Assembly: GCA_031266095.1 (NCBI GenBank)
Contig: JAISBR010000202.1
Coordinates: 1-13,738, forward strand
DNA from: Treponema sp.
Lineage (GTDB): Bacteria; Spirochaetota; Spirochaetia; Treponematales; Breznakiellaceae
Direction: 5' to 3'
DNA: 13,738 nucleotides
Below are positions 1 to 7,203 of the stretch, piece by piece. Each line of letters starts with the position of its first letter. Within the stretch, counting starts at the first letter, position 1. The notes under the pieces were generated by a model. The model ran no database searches and had not been told where the DNA came from. It was given only the letters and a program-made list of their open reading frames with translations. The position numbers and the translations under genes are program-made.

Positions 1-513
1 GGCGGCTGCATAGGCCTCTGCGTAGCCCAGGTGCTGAAAGCCCAGGGGATTACCGAGATCTACCTTACGGATCACCACAAGGTCCGCCTGGAAAAGGCAA
101 AGGCGCTTGGAGTTACCCATATTTTCAACGACCATGATGAAGACGCGGTGGCCCGGATAAAAGAATTGTCCGGCGGGGGAGTTGACCGGGTTTTTGAATG
201 TACCGGCTCGCAAAAGGCGGTTACCCAAAGCGTCGAACTTGTCAACAGCAGCGGCGTAATTGTCCTTATTGGAATGTTCGGCGAACCGACCCAGGCGGTA
301 GACTTAAACGGCCTTCTGATGAAAGAAGCGACTATTGCAAGCAATTTCCGCTATCGCCACAATTATCCTGCGGCCCTGTCCGCCATAAGCTCCGGTACCA
401 TTAAGGTACGGGATATTGTTTCCCACCGTTTCAAGCTGGAACAGCTCCAGGAAGCGCTTACGACCAATATCCAGAACAAGAAAGAAGTAACAAAAATAGT
501 TATCGAGATTTAG
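1..513 (+). CDS. Zinc-type (MDR) alcohol/polyol dehydrogenase, C-terminal part, 5' truncated
   Basis: This is the last 170 codons of a medium-chain dehydrogenase; the open frame runs off the left edge. Seen: the first residues read GGCIGLCVAQV, matching the glycine-rich Rossmann turn, followed by an acidic residue in YLTDHHKVRLEKAKALG that is typical of NAD(H) selectivity. Then come a GVDRVFECTGS strand and the VLIGMFG strand of the nucleotide domain. The C-terminal RDIVSHRFKLEQLQEAL segment is typical of sorbitol/threonine dehydrogenase-like MDR proteins. The catalytic zinc residues lie upstream, outside the window, so zinc content and substrate cannot be checked. A full member would be about 340-350 residues, so roughly half is present. 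The gene converges on the sugar operon ending at 577. It could oxidise a polyol to the ketose phosphorylated by that operon's kinase, but that is inference. The methionine-type start at 31 lies inside the Rossmann fold and is not the true start. Confidence 0.85.
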   Translation, partial: GGCIGLCVAQVLKAQGITEIYLTDHHKVRLEKAKALGVTHIFNDHDEDAVARIKELSGGGVDRVFECTGSQKAVTQSVELVNSSGVIVLIGMFGEPTQAVDLNGLLMKEATIASNFRYRHNYPAALSAISSGTIKVRDIVSHRFKLEQLQEALTTNIQNKKEVTKIVIEI

Positions 514-522
514 GACCCGCGC

Positions 523-559
523 GGAGGGAAGCCCCCGATTTTTCCAGAGGCTTCCCTCC
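523..559. terminator. Strong hairpin between convergent genes
   Basis: GGAGGGAAGCC (523-533) and GGCTTCCCTCC (549-559) form a perfect 11-bp stem with a 15-nt loop. It sits in the 63-bp gap between the stop codons of the converging dehydrogenase and kinase genes, where it could end or protect both messages. Neither strand has a clear U-run after the stem, so it is not a textbook intrinsic terminator. The position and perfect pairing are seen; the terminator role is inferred. Confidence 0.55.
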
Positions 560-576
560 TGTAAACACATTCACCA

Positions 577-2079
577 TTAACCGAGGGCGTCCATCGCCTC
601 CCACACCGGATCCAGCGCGTTAATAAGCGCTTTATAAACGGCGTATTTTTTTGTATAATAGGCATGTTTTTCCGTATCCGGCTCGTAGCGTGCGCTGATT
701 TTGGTACAGATATTCGCGGCCTCTACCACGTTTTTATACATCCCTACTCCTACTCCGGCCAGCATAGCAACCCCCAGGGCGCCCAGTTCTTCGGCCTCCG
801 GAACTTCCACGCTGACACCCAGAATGTCGGCGAACATCTGCATCCAGGTTTTTGACCGGGCAGCCCCTCCGGCCATACGGATCACGCCGGGCATGGGCGC
901 GAATTTTTGAAGCCGTTCAAGGTGATACCAGTGACAGAACACCACGCCCTCATAGACTGCCCTGACCATACAAGCGGGGCTATGGTTTCCCTTAAGCCCT
1001 ATAAAAGTTGATTTGGAATCAATGTTGACATTAGTCCCATAGAGAAACGGAAGAAAGAGAACCGTATCCCGCCAGGGAGCCTGCTCCACCATCTGATTGC
1101 ATTTTTCATAAATATCTTGTTCTTTTTCACGATCCAGAAAACTATCAATAAACCATTCCAGATTGGTAGCGGAAGTGGAGCTTCCCTCCATAATTTGCCA
1201 AAACTCATCAATACAGTAGTGGTACACCATAAAGATATCCGGTGAAACGATGGGCGCCCTGTTCAGAAAAGCGTTGATGCCCCAGGTGCCGACTATGATT
1301 CCCCATTTGGTTTCATCGGTCACGCCGACAGACACGATTGAAGCGCCGGTATCCATCTGGCCGCCCACCACGGGAGTACCCGCTTTAAGGCCCGTTTTCC
1401 GGGCACATTGTTCAGTAACATACCCTACAATTTCAGTACAGGCGGCTATTTTCTTCGGCAGCCTGTCCAGATATTCGCAAATGCCATAGGCGGAAAATAT
1501 TTCCTCAGTTATCGCATCCGAATTTTGATCCATGCCGGCAATACCGGACGCCTCGGTTAATTCCAGGCAGAAAACGCCGGTCAAAAGATAGCGTATATAA
1601 TCTTTAGCCGTCACGATGGTCTTGGTCCTGTCCAGGACCGCCCGATCATTGTCCTTGAACCAGGCAATGACCGCAGGCACATTGCCAGCCCAAATTGCCT
1701 GGCGTATTTTGGGAAGCAGTTTTTCATAGGTGCCGTCGGCATACCATTTTTTAATGTAGTTCTTTGCCCTTAAGTCGCCGGACAACACTGCGTTATGTGT
1801 GGGTTTTCCGTTTGCGTCGAACATATAGGCGCCGTTTGCCTGGCCGGTTACCCCGATACCCGCTATGTCTGCGGGATCAACTTTAGCCGCTTCCAGCACC
1901 TCCTGTATGGCTTTGTAAGCCATCTGTTCCGCTTCTTCAATATCGCGCTCATTCATGTCTTTTCCGGGGTACAGAATTGCAAGCCGTTTTCCCCTAGTAG
2001 CCAGCTCCTTGCCTTCCGGGCTAAACAAAGCCGCCTTTACCATGGTACCGCCCATGTCAATCCCCATTAAACACTTCAT
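577..2079 (-). CDS. FGGY-family carbohydrate kinase, L-xylulose kinase (LyxK)-like
   Basis: This 500-residue cytoplasmic kinase would phosphorylate a sugar or ketose with ATP after uptake by the ABC system encoded upstream. Seen: the N-terminal phosphate loop GIDMGGTMVKA (6-16), the GVTGQANGAYMFD segment (76-88), GGQMDTGAS (239-247) whose Asp243 matches the usual catalytic Asp, the GTWGINA loop (264-270), FLPFLYGTN (342-350), and the adenine-site segment MAGGAARSKTWMQMFAD (402-418). Length is normal for FGGY kinases. The motif wording (TRQxxW-type segment, SSTSATNLEWF, FLPFLYG, YEGVVF) recalls E. coli LyxK more than XylB or GlpK. L-xylulose or a related ketose is therefore the best guess, but FGGY specificity is hard to predict. 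AGGAG lies about 8 nt before the ATG. The start is 13 bp after the preceding lipoprotein gene, so this is the last gene of the operon. Confidence 0.88.
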   Translation of the reverse strand: MKCLMGIDMGGTMVKAALFSPEGKELATRGKRLAILYPGKDMNERDIEEAEQMAYKAIQEVLEAAKVDPADIAGIGVTGQANGAYMFDANGKPTHNAVLSGDLRAKNYIKKWYADGTYEKLLPKIRQAIWAGNVPAVIAWFKDNDRAVLDRTKTIVTAKDYIRYLLTGVFCLELTEASGIAGMDQNSDAITEEIFSAYGICEYLDRLPKKIAACTEIVGYVTEQCARKTGLKAGTPVVGGQMDTGASIVSVGVTDETKWGIIVGTWGINAFLNRAPIVSPDIFMVYHYCIDEFWQIMEGSSTSATNLEWFIDSFLDREKEQDIYEKCNQMVEQAPWRDTVLFLPFLYGTNVNIDSKSTFIGLKGNHSPACMVRAVYEGVVFCHWYHLERLQKFAPMPGVIRMAGGAARSKTWMQMFADILGVSVEVPEAEELGALGVAMLAGVGVGMYKNVVEAANICTKISARYEPDTEKHAYYTKKYAVYKALINALDPVWEAMDALG

Positions 2080-2092
2080 AGCGTTTCTCCTA

Positions 2093-3037
2093 TTATATTC
2101 CCTTGGTTCTAATCTTCACCGATCCGTTCCCGACCGCTTCGGCATAGAGCTCTTTCATCTTCCGGTCATGCTGAATGACAGTCCTCGCCTCCCTGATGGA
2201 AGCCTCAATGTTGTCTCTGGCTGTTTCATAAGGCACTTCAATATAATCGGGCTTCCGAACAAAGATCATAAACACATGACCCTGGTAAATATTGTATTCC
2301 GCAATATCCCCGGTTTCTTTCAGGGTTTTCATTGCGGCAAGCTGGGCCGCGAAAAGATCGCCGTCTTCGTCATAGAGCAGCTTTTCCCTGTCATCGTAAC
2401 CAGCGGCGCCGTATTCAGCCGCCAAACCGTCAAAACCGGCCCCGCCCGCGAGTTTTTGGCGCAGTTCCTGTATCAAAGGGGCCATGCTGTTTTCCGCAGC
2501 GGCTACGAGTTCTTCATAATCCCCGTATTTGCCTTCGCTGAGAAGTATCGCCGCCCGGCCCCGGACCTCACTTTCAAAAGGCACCGTAAATGTTTTAACC
2601 CACTTAAGCCCTTCAGGGTAATAGAGGACAGTATCCCTGGGATATGTTATCGCGGCGCTTACAATTTCCTTTTTATCGGAAAAATATTTTTTCTGTGATA
2701 AAAGAAGAGTTTTGTATTTGTCCCGGATATCCTTCTCGCTTACTTCTATTTCCGCTTCCGTATCAAATTCTTCGGCGTTTATCAGGCTCAGATCCGCGTA
2801 TACAAATTCCCTTACCACGTCATCAATAAGGCGATCCCATATTTCCTGATCCGCTTTTACCTCGGCGGGCAGCATACCATATTTTTTACAATAATCCCCG
2901 GCTTTTTCAAGGATATCCTCTTTCGAATAGGTATTAATGGGAGTTACGACTGCAGCGCCGCTTTCAGTACAGGAAAATACCGTCAAAAAGGAGAAAGTCA
3001 AAAGCAGCGTCACAGCAGCAGCAATGTATTTAGCCAT
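2093..3037 (-). CDS. SurA/PrsA-like peptidyl-prolyl isomerase-type lipoprotein
   Basis: This 314-residue protein has a signal peptide with hydrophobic core at about residues 5-21 and a lipobox VFSC, giving Cys23 as the likely lipidated residue. It is therefore expected on the outside of a membrane. Residues about 35-100 form a charged helical region containing SEKDIRDKYK, the kind of segment found before parvulin domains. Residues about 145-260 resemble a divergent parvulin domain: VKTFTVPFESEV, then GAGFDGLAAEYG, then YNIYQGHVFMIFVRK. The C-terminal PYETARDNIEASIREARTV helix resembles the SurA/PrsA tail. The canonical GG.LG segment is poorly conserved, so chaperone activity is more likely than isomerase activity. 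Its ATG shares one base with the TAA of the permease gene, so it is translationally coupled. A foldase inside a sugar-importer operon is odd. Fold assignment is moderate; function is uncertain. Confidence 0.68.
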   Translation of the reverse strand: MAKYIAAAVTLLLTFSFLTVFSCTESGAAVVTPINTYSKEDILEKAGDYCKKYGMLPAEVKADQEIWDRLIDDVVREFVYADLSLINAEEFDTEAEIEVSEKDIRDKYKTLLLSQKKYFSDKKEIVSAAITYPRDTVLYYPEGLKWVKTFTVPFESEVRGRAAILLSEGKYGDYEELVAAAENSMAPLIQELRQKLAGGAGFDGLAAEYGAAGYDDREKLLYDEDGDLFAAQLAAMKTLKETGDIAEYNIYQGHVFMIFVRKPDYIEVPYETARDNIEASIREARTVIQHDRKMKELYAEAVGNGSVKIRTKGI

Positions 3038-4059
3038 TATTCCGTGCGCCGTACCGCGATATTCTGCCTTAAGGCGTCAATTATCACAGCGCCCAATACG
3101 ATGATGTATCGTATAAGTTCCTGCCAGAAAGCAGGAACGTTAAACAGGGTCAGAGCGTCCTGTACCAGAGCCATGAGCGAAAGCCCCAGGATAGCGCCCA
3201 AAATGGAACCTTTGCCGCCGTTCATGCTGACACCCCCGATAACGGCGGAAGCGATAGCGGTCATCTCCAACCCCGTACCCGCGGTTACCGGGACACCGGA
3301 GAATTTGTTCACGTAGATAATACCGGCAATGGCGGAAAATACGCAGCAGACCATACAGGTAAGAACCTTGACCCGCTTAACGTTGATTCCCGAATAAGCG
3401 GCGGCTTTTTCGTTGCTTCCGGTATAGAAAACCAGGCGCATAAGCAGGGATTTTCTGACGACAATTTCCGCTATTATCGCGATGATAATAAAGATGAGGA
3501 CCGTCATGGGCATAAGGCCACCGATCTGCCCCTGCCCCAGGTAACGGAACCTGGGGGCGTTGCTTAAAACCCGGACCAGCGAAATAGGCGTTCCTGTCGT
3601 AAGGGTATGCACAATGCCGCGGGCAATGCCCATAAAACACAGGGAAACGATAAAGTGGCTTAGCCGGACATAGGTAACCAGAAAACCCATGAACGCCCCG
3701 ATGGCAGCGCAAATAAGGACTGCCAGCAGCGCGGCCAGCCAGGGGTTCATGCCTCCCAGAAAGAACTTTGCGATAATAGTCATGGAAAGGCACATCATAG
3801 AACCAACGGAAAGGTCAATGCCGCCTGAGATCAGTATGATGGTCATCCCTATGACGACAATACCGTCTATCGAAAGAGAACCCAGCACAACTTTAATATT
3901 TGCCCATTTGGCAAAATACGGGGAAGCAAAGCTAAGCCCTGTAACCAGCACCAGAAGTATTACAAGCAGATTTATTTCCCGCATCTGAAAAATAGTCAGC
4001 TTTTTTAAATTAAACCATATTTTGCTTTTCGCCATCTCCGTACCCGCCTTGTCATTCAT
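3037..4059 (-). CDS. RbsC-type sugar ABC transporter permease
   Basis: This is an inner-membrane permease of the ribose/xylose/galactoside importer class (BPD_transp_2), partner of the RbsA-like ATPase upstream. Seen: a short cytoplasmic N-terminus, then many hydrophobic segments, including INLLVILLVLVTGLSFASPYF. The family hallmark SLSIDGIVVIGMTIILISGGIDLSVGSM is clear, followed by SHFIVSLCFMGIARGIV and the AYSGINVKRVKV coupling loop. Near the end are TGLEMTAIASAVIGGVSMNGG and GSILGAILGLSLMALVQ. All are standard for RbsC, and the length (340 aa from this start) is typical. The start is uncertain. The ATG at 4059 overlaps the ATPase stop as ATGAATGA, favouring coupling. An ATG at 4035 gives a more family-like N-terminus (MAKSKIWF). 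A TTG at 4113 would extend deep into the ATPase gene without a ribosome site and is unlikely. Confidence 0.9.
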   Translation of the reverse strand: MNDKAGTEMAKSKIWFNLKKLTIFQMREINLLVILLVLVTGLSFASPYFAKWANIKVVLGSLSIDGIVVIGMTIILISGGIDLSVGSMMCLSMTIIAKFFLGGMNPWLAALLAVLICAAIGAFMGFLVTYVRLSHFIVSLCFMGIARGIVHTLTTGTPISLVRVLSNAPRFRYLGQGQIGGLMPMTVLIFIIIAIIAEIVVRKSLLMRLVFYTGSNEKAAAYSGINVKRVKVLTCMVCCVFSAIAGIIYVNKFSGVPVTAGTGLEMTAIASAVIGGVSMNGGKGSILGAILGLSLMALVQDALTLFNVPAFWQELIRYIIVLGAVIIDALRQNIAVRRTE

Positions 4060-5620
4060 TCGAAGCGCCATTCCCGGTTTGGCTGCCGCCAATCCTGTAA
4101 GCGCCCGAGGCAAAATACATAATACTGGTGGTATTAATATCTCCCCCTTCCACTTCTCCGACCAAGCCCTTCTCGTTCATCACCTCAACCCGATCGCACA
4201 TACCGATGATTTCGTTGAGTTCAGACGAAACAATGATAACCCCGATATCCTGGGCGACCAAATTCCGGAGCAGCCTGTGGATCTCCGCCTTGGATCCCAC
4301 ATCAATACCCCTGGTAGGTTCGTCCAGTATTACAACCTGGGGTTTTTTTGCCAAAAGCTTACCAAGGAAGACCTTCTGTTGGTTACCGCCGGAAAGATCC
4401 ATAACAAACTGATCTATGCCGTAGGCTTTGACATTCAGATCCTCTACTATTTTTTTGGCCAGACTCCTTTCGGTCCCGGCCTGTATTACCCCGTTTTTCG
4501 CGATTAGGGCTCTGTGCATAGCGCTGATATTGGGGCTAATGCTCATATCAAGAAAGAGGCCCGTCTGCTTGCGGTCTTCGGACATGTAAAGCAGCCCTTG
4601 GGAAAATATCTTCCCGGGTTTCTGGCCGGTGATATCCTTTCCGAGAAATTCCACCTTCCCGCTTTTTACGCGTCTCAGGCCGGTAATCCCCTGCATGGTC
4701 TCACTGCGTCCGGAACCTATCAGCCCGGAAAAACCAAGGATTTCACCTTTGTACAGCTTAAAGCTGACATTTGCGAACCTGCCGTTCTCATCGGTCAGAT
4801 TCTTTACGTCCAGCATCACCTGATCGTTTTCTGTCCGGAAGGTTTTGCGCTTCTCCGGATAAAGCATCGTTATTTCCCTGCCGGCCATATCGTTGACCAG
4901 CTGCTGTACCGATGTAACTTCCTTTACCTTATATTTGGATATCATGGAACCGTCCCGGAGAACCGATACAGTATCGCAGTTTTCAAAAATCTCCGACATA
5001 CGGTGGCTTATATAGATAATCCCTATACCCTGGCCGGCAAGCTGCCGCATAATTTTATAAAGCGCGTTTGCCTCTGTCTCGCTTAAAGCAGCCGTTGGTT
5101 CATCCAGGATCAGCACCCTGCATTGCCTGGATAGAGCCTTGGCAATTTCCACAATCTGCTGGTTTGAAATAGTCAGGTTCATCACCAGTTCGGCAGGTTC
5201 TATTGCATCGCTGCCAAGCTGTTTTAAAAGGGTCCGGGCTTCCTTTGCCTGCGCGTTATAATTCATCAAAACCCTTTTCCCTACATCCATGGGAACCTGG
5301 GACATGAATATATTCTGGGCCACCGACACATCCTGGCAAAGCGCAATTTCCTGGTGTACAAAACCTATACCCAGTTTTTGGGCGTCAATGGGGCTGCTTA
5401 TTTTTGCCGGTTCCCCTTCAAGATATATTTCCCCGGAATCCGGCGCGAAAAGGCCGTCAATGATATTCATCATAGTCGACTTGCCGGCGCCGTTTTCCCC
5501 GATGATCGCGTGAATCTCCCCGTAGTCCAGGGCAAAATTTACCCCGAAAAGAACCTGGTTGGGTCCAAATGACTTGGAGATATTCTTCATTTCCAAAAGA
5601 TGTCCGCTCAAATCAATCAC
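4052..5620 (-). CDS. RbsA-type sugar ABC transporter ATPase, two nucleotide-binding domains
   Basis: This 522-residue cytoplasmic protein energises sugar import with the adjacent permease. Domain 1: Walker A GENGAGKST (41-49), Q-loop around FVHQE (87-91), signature LTISNQQ (149-155), Walker B VLILDE (169-174), switch His206. Domain 2: degenerate Walker A GLIGSGRSE (299-307), signature LSGGNQQ (409-415), Walker B VVILDE (429-434). Asymmetry of this kind, with a weak second P-loop and a variant first signature, is normal for the RbsA/XylG/MglA group, so the protein looks intact. The start codon is GTG with AAGGAG only 2 nt upstream. That tight spacing leaves room for a start at the TTG at 5611 or the ATG at 5590, which removes only the non-conserved leader. 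The gene is separated from the binding-protein gene by a structured 134-bp gap and overlaps the permease start. Confidence 0.92.
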   Translation of the reverse strand: MIDLSGHLLEMKNISKSFGPNQVLFGVNFALDYGEIHAIIGENGAGKSTMMNIIDGLFAPDSGEIYLEGEPAKISSPIDAQKLGIGFVHQEIALCQDVSVAQNIFMSQVPMDVGKRVLMNYNAQAKEARTLLKQLGSDAIEPAELVMNLTISNQQIVEIAKALSRQCRVLILDEPTAALSETEANALYKIMRQLAGQGIGIIYISHRMSEIFENCDTVSVLRDGSMISKYKVKEVTSVQQLVNDMAGREITMLYPEKRKTFRTENDQVMLDVKNLTDENGRFANVSFKLYKGEILGFSGLIGSGRSETMQGITGLRRVKSGKVEFLGKDITGQKPGKIFSQGLLYMSEDRKQTGLFLDMSISPNISAMHRALIAKNGVIQAGTERSLAKKIVEDLNVKAYGIDQFVMDLSGGNQQKVFLGKLLAKKPQVVILDEPTRGIDVGSKAEIHRLLRNLVAQDIGVIIVSSELNEIIGMCDRVEVMNEKGLVGEVEGGDINTTSIMYFASGAYRIGGSQTGNGASNE

Positions 5621-5644
5621 CGCTCCTTAGAAAAATTAAAAGAA

Positions 5645-5723
5645 CCGCTCTTACAGCCCCTTCCCGAGCCGGGCAAAAGAGCCGCCCGGAAACCAATGAC
5701 AGGCCAAGGCCCGGTTCCCGGAC
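5645..5723 (-). promoter_or_regulatory. Intergenic stem-loops between binding-protein and ATPase genes
   Basis: The gene-free gap 5621-5754 carries several stems in the minus-strand RNA. Stem 1 pairs 5713-5723 with 5684-5694 over 11 bp including two G-U pairs. Stem 2 pairs 5684-5689 with 5669-5674 (CCGGGC/GCCCGG, 9-nt loop). These share 5684-5689 and so exclude each other. A weaker stem 3 pairs GAGC-type arms at 5666-5672 and 5645-5650 and is followed by a U-rich run (complement of 5629-5644). Stem loops after a binding-protein gene are known to stabilise its message and lower downstream expression. Here an attenuator is also possible. Pairing is seen; function is inferred. Confidence 0.45.
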
Positions 5724-5754
5724 ACCTCCTTTACCTAAAATGCTAAAATCATTC

Positions 5755-6849
5755 TTATCTTACGGGAACGCCCGGACCCAGCATATCCTGGACGCTTGAA
5801 TAACCTAGAGATCTGGCGTATTCGTCCACGTAGAAATACTTGGCATTCTCGGCCGTTACAAGGTTAAGGCCGTTGTCAAGATAAGGGATATAAGTAGGAT
5901 TAAGCCCCATATCTTTCTTCCCGTTCATGGGGTTGATCATCTCGGGATGGGCAGCCGTAAAGAGAACGAGCATGCCGAACCAGCCCTGCATTCCCTGATC
6001 GGGGTTAATGGCGCCGAACATATCCCCGGTCTGAAGCATATCAAGGATCTGCTCGTTGACATCGCAGCACATAACCTTAATCTTGGCGGAGCCGCCGCCA
6101 AGTTCGACCGCGGCGCGGGAAGCGCCCATGGCAGAACTGGCTTCGGGCATGAAGACAGCGCCCAAATCAGGATGCATCTGGGCAACAGTCATAACCGCGG
6201 AATAAGCCCTGTCCGGGTCCTGGTTGGTCGGTGAATCCGCGACCACCTGGATGGCGGGGAATTCGGCCTTCAGGGTAGCGATAAAGGTATCAATACGGAT
6301 ATCATGGTTAGTCTGGCCGGGATTGCGCAGGGTCATTACCTTGCCGGTACCGCCCAGAGCCTGGGCTATTGAACGGGCCGCATGACGGCCTTCATTGACA
6401 TTATCGGAGGTAACGTAGCCATGCCGGGCCGATTCCGGAGAATCGGAAGCCATGGTAACAATTGCCACGCCCTGGGCGATGGCCCGGTCAACGGGCTCTT
6501 TAAAAGCTTCCGCGGTGATGGGCGAAAGATAAATGCCCTTGGGGTTCTTCGCCAGGGTCTGCTCGAATACTTCCACTTCCTTGTTGGCGTCATATTCGGT
6601 ACACCCTACATAAAAGGTCTTAACCCCCAGAAGATTACCGGCCTGCTTGAACCCTTCATAGACAGGGAACCAGTACTCTACGCCGGAAACAAATTGCACC
6701 TGATAATACTCTTCATCAGGCGAACCGTGAAGCCCTATAGTCCGGACTTCGCCGCTGGCTGCAGACGCTGTGGATGCCGCGCCGCCGCAGGCCACAAGCA
6801 CAGCCATGGCTGCGAAAGTGACACCAAGGAGAATCTTTTCTAATCTCAT
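5755..6849 (-). CDS. Sugar ABC transporter substrate-binding lipoprotein (RbsB/Peripla_BP_4-like)
   Basis: This 364-residue extracytoplasmic protein captures the imported sugar for the ATPase and permease encoded next. Seen: a signal peptide MRLEKILLGVTFAAMAVLVAC with lipobox LVAC (Cys21), a GGAASTASAAS linker, then a type I periplasmic-binding fold. Fold markers are the YEGFKQAGNLLGVKTFYVG strand-helix unit, FEQTLAKNPKGIYLSPITAEAF, AIAQGVAIVTMASDSPESARHGYVTSDN, and later GAVFMPEASSAMGASRAAVELG. The CDNEQ-type hinge appears as CCDVNEQILDML. This resembles ribose/xylose/polyol binding proteins; the ligand cannot be assigned. The start at 6849 is chosen because GGAGG lies 5 nt before this ATG and the signal peptide begins there. 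The upstream in-frame ATG at 6891 has no such site and would add 14 polar residues. It is the first gene of the operon, directly behind the 6902-6929 promoter. Confidence 0.9.
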   Translation of the reverse strand: MRLEKILLGVTFAAMAVLVACGGAASTASAASGEVRTIGLHGSPDEEYYQVQFVSGVEYWFPVYEGFKQAGNLLGVKTFYVGCTEYDANKEVEVFEQTLAKNPKGIYLSPITAEAFKEPVDRAIAQGVAIVTMASDSPESARHGYVTSDNVNEGRHAARSIAQALGGTGKVMTLRNPGQTNHDIRIDTFIATLKAEFPAIQVVADSPTNQDPDRAYSAVMTVAQMHPDLGAVFMPEASSAMGASRAAVELGGGSAKIKVMCCDVNEQILDMLQTGDMFGAINPDQGMQGWFGMLVLFTAAHPEMINPMNGKKDMGLNPTYIPYLDNGLNLVTAENAKYFYVDEYARSLGYSSVQDMLGPGVPVR

Positions 6850-6854
6850 TTTTT

Positions 6855-6859
6855 CCTCC
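6855..6859 (-). promoter_or_regulatory. Ribosome binding site fixing the sugar-binding-protein start
   Basis: The minus strand reads GGAGG, then five A's, then the ATG at 6849. This near-ideal spacing decides for the start at 6849 over the in-frame ATG at 6891. Confidence 0.8.
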
Positions 6860-6873
6860 AAATTTTGATCTTT

Positions 6874-6891
6874 TTGGGGTTTTACTCCCAA
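6874..6891. promoter_or_regulatory. Imperfect palindrome just downstream of the sugar-operon start site
   Basis: TTGGGGTTTTACTCCCAA is an inverted repeat with five Watson-Crick pairs per arm plus one G-T pair. It lies at about +5 to +22 relative to the transcription start predicted from the promoter at 6902-6929. That is a usual repressor-operator position, and in RNA it could also form a small leader hairpin. No regulator gene is in the window, so the role is only a suggestion. Confidence 0.3.
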
Positions 6892-6901
6892 TAATCGTTT
6901 A

Positions 6902-6929
6902 ATTGTAACAAGGAAATAACAAATGTCAA
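6902..6929 (-). promoter_or_regulatory. Sigma70-type promoter of the sugar operon
   Basis: On the minus strand a perfect -35 TTGACA (6924-6929) and a -10 TACAAT (6902-6907) are separated by 16 bp, in an A/T-rich setting. Transcription is predicted to start near 6895, giving a leader of about 46 nt before the binding-protein ATG at 6849. It would drive the genes from the binding protein through the kinase. The spacing is one base short of the optimum but the hexamers are very close to consensus. Confidence 0.78.
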
Positions 6930-7203
6930 GAAAAATCTTAAAAATTTAGCAACTTCCACAGCCCGCCCTGCCGGAGGGAAATTTTTATCTTTAGTATTCC
7001 GGGCGTGTTCCGTATAGGAGCCTTTTTCCGCCAATATACAACGGCAAGCAGACGGTATAGATTCCTATACATTTATCGTGCCGGCAAGGGTATAGGCTTT
7101 TAACTCCACCCGTCGCCCCCCGCCGGTTTGCTCTTGGTGAACCCCGGCGTTCCCTTATCTTGAAGTCCTTTAAAACTGAAGTTTTTGGAAGAGCCTCACC
7201 TGT
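6930..7203. other. Gene-free spacer between the two importer clusters
   Basis: This 274-bp stretch separates the end of the 7204-13738 cluster from the sugar promoter. No ORF with coding character was found on either strand. It holds the GTATAG-type motif cluster (7012-7096) and a GC-rich stem-loop at 7121-7149: CGCC and GGTT pair with AACCGGCG, with a two-base bulge, around an 11-nt loop. The stem-loop lacks a U-run on either strand, so it is at best a factor-dependent end signal for the upstream operon. No intrinsic terminator was found after the ATPase stop at 7204. Confidence 0.5.
7012..7096. repeat. Cluster of four GTATAG(G) motifs
   Basis: GTATAGG occurs at 7012-7018 and 7090-7096. Between them, GTATAG (7055-7060) and CTATAC (7065-7070) make a 16-bp dyad with 6-bp arms. 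Two of the copies are also flanked by GGCAAG (7043-7048 and 7083-7088). The cluster lies 80-170 bp upstream of the sugar promoter and could be a set of regulator sites or a decayed repeat. The pattern is seen; the meaning is unknown. Confidence 0.35.

Noticed and set aside
149..175. Degenerate signature motif in the RbsA-like ATPase (residue positions, LTISNQQ) and weak second Walker A
   Set aside because: Both deviations are normal in the RbsA/XylG/MglA group, so they do not indicate a broken gene.
1955..2698. 247-codon plus-strand open frame
   Set aside because: It lies antisense across the kinase and lipoprotein genes, shows no family motif or ribosome site, and its composition is that of a shadow frame in codon-biased DNA.
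4036..4113. TTG start at 4113 for the sugar permease
   Set aside because: It has no ribosome site and would put over 60 bp of the gene inside the ATPase gene with a non-family N-terminus; ATGs at 4059 or 4035 are better.
7121..7149. GC-rich stem-loop as intrinsic terminator of the NMT1-type importer operon
   Set aside because: The stem has a bulge and no U-run follows on either strand, so it is recorded only as a structure in the spacer.
6930..7203. Riboswitch or small RNA gene in the spacer
   Set aside because: No known riboswitch core could be recognised and no promoter-terminator pair frames it; only the repeated GTATAG motif stands out.
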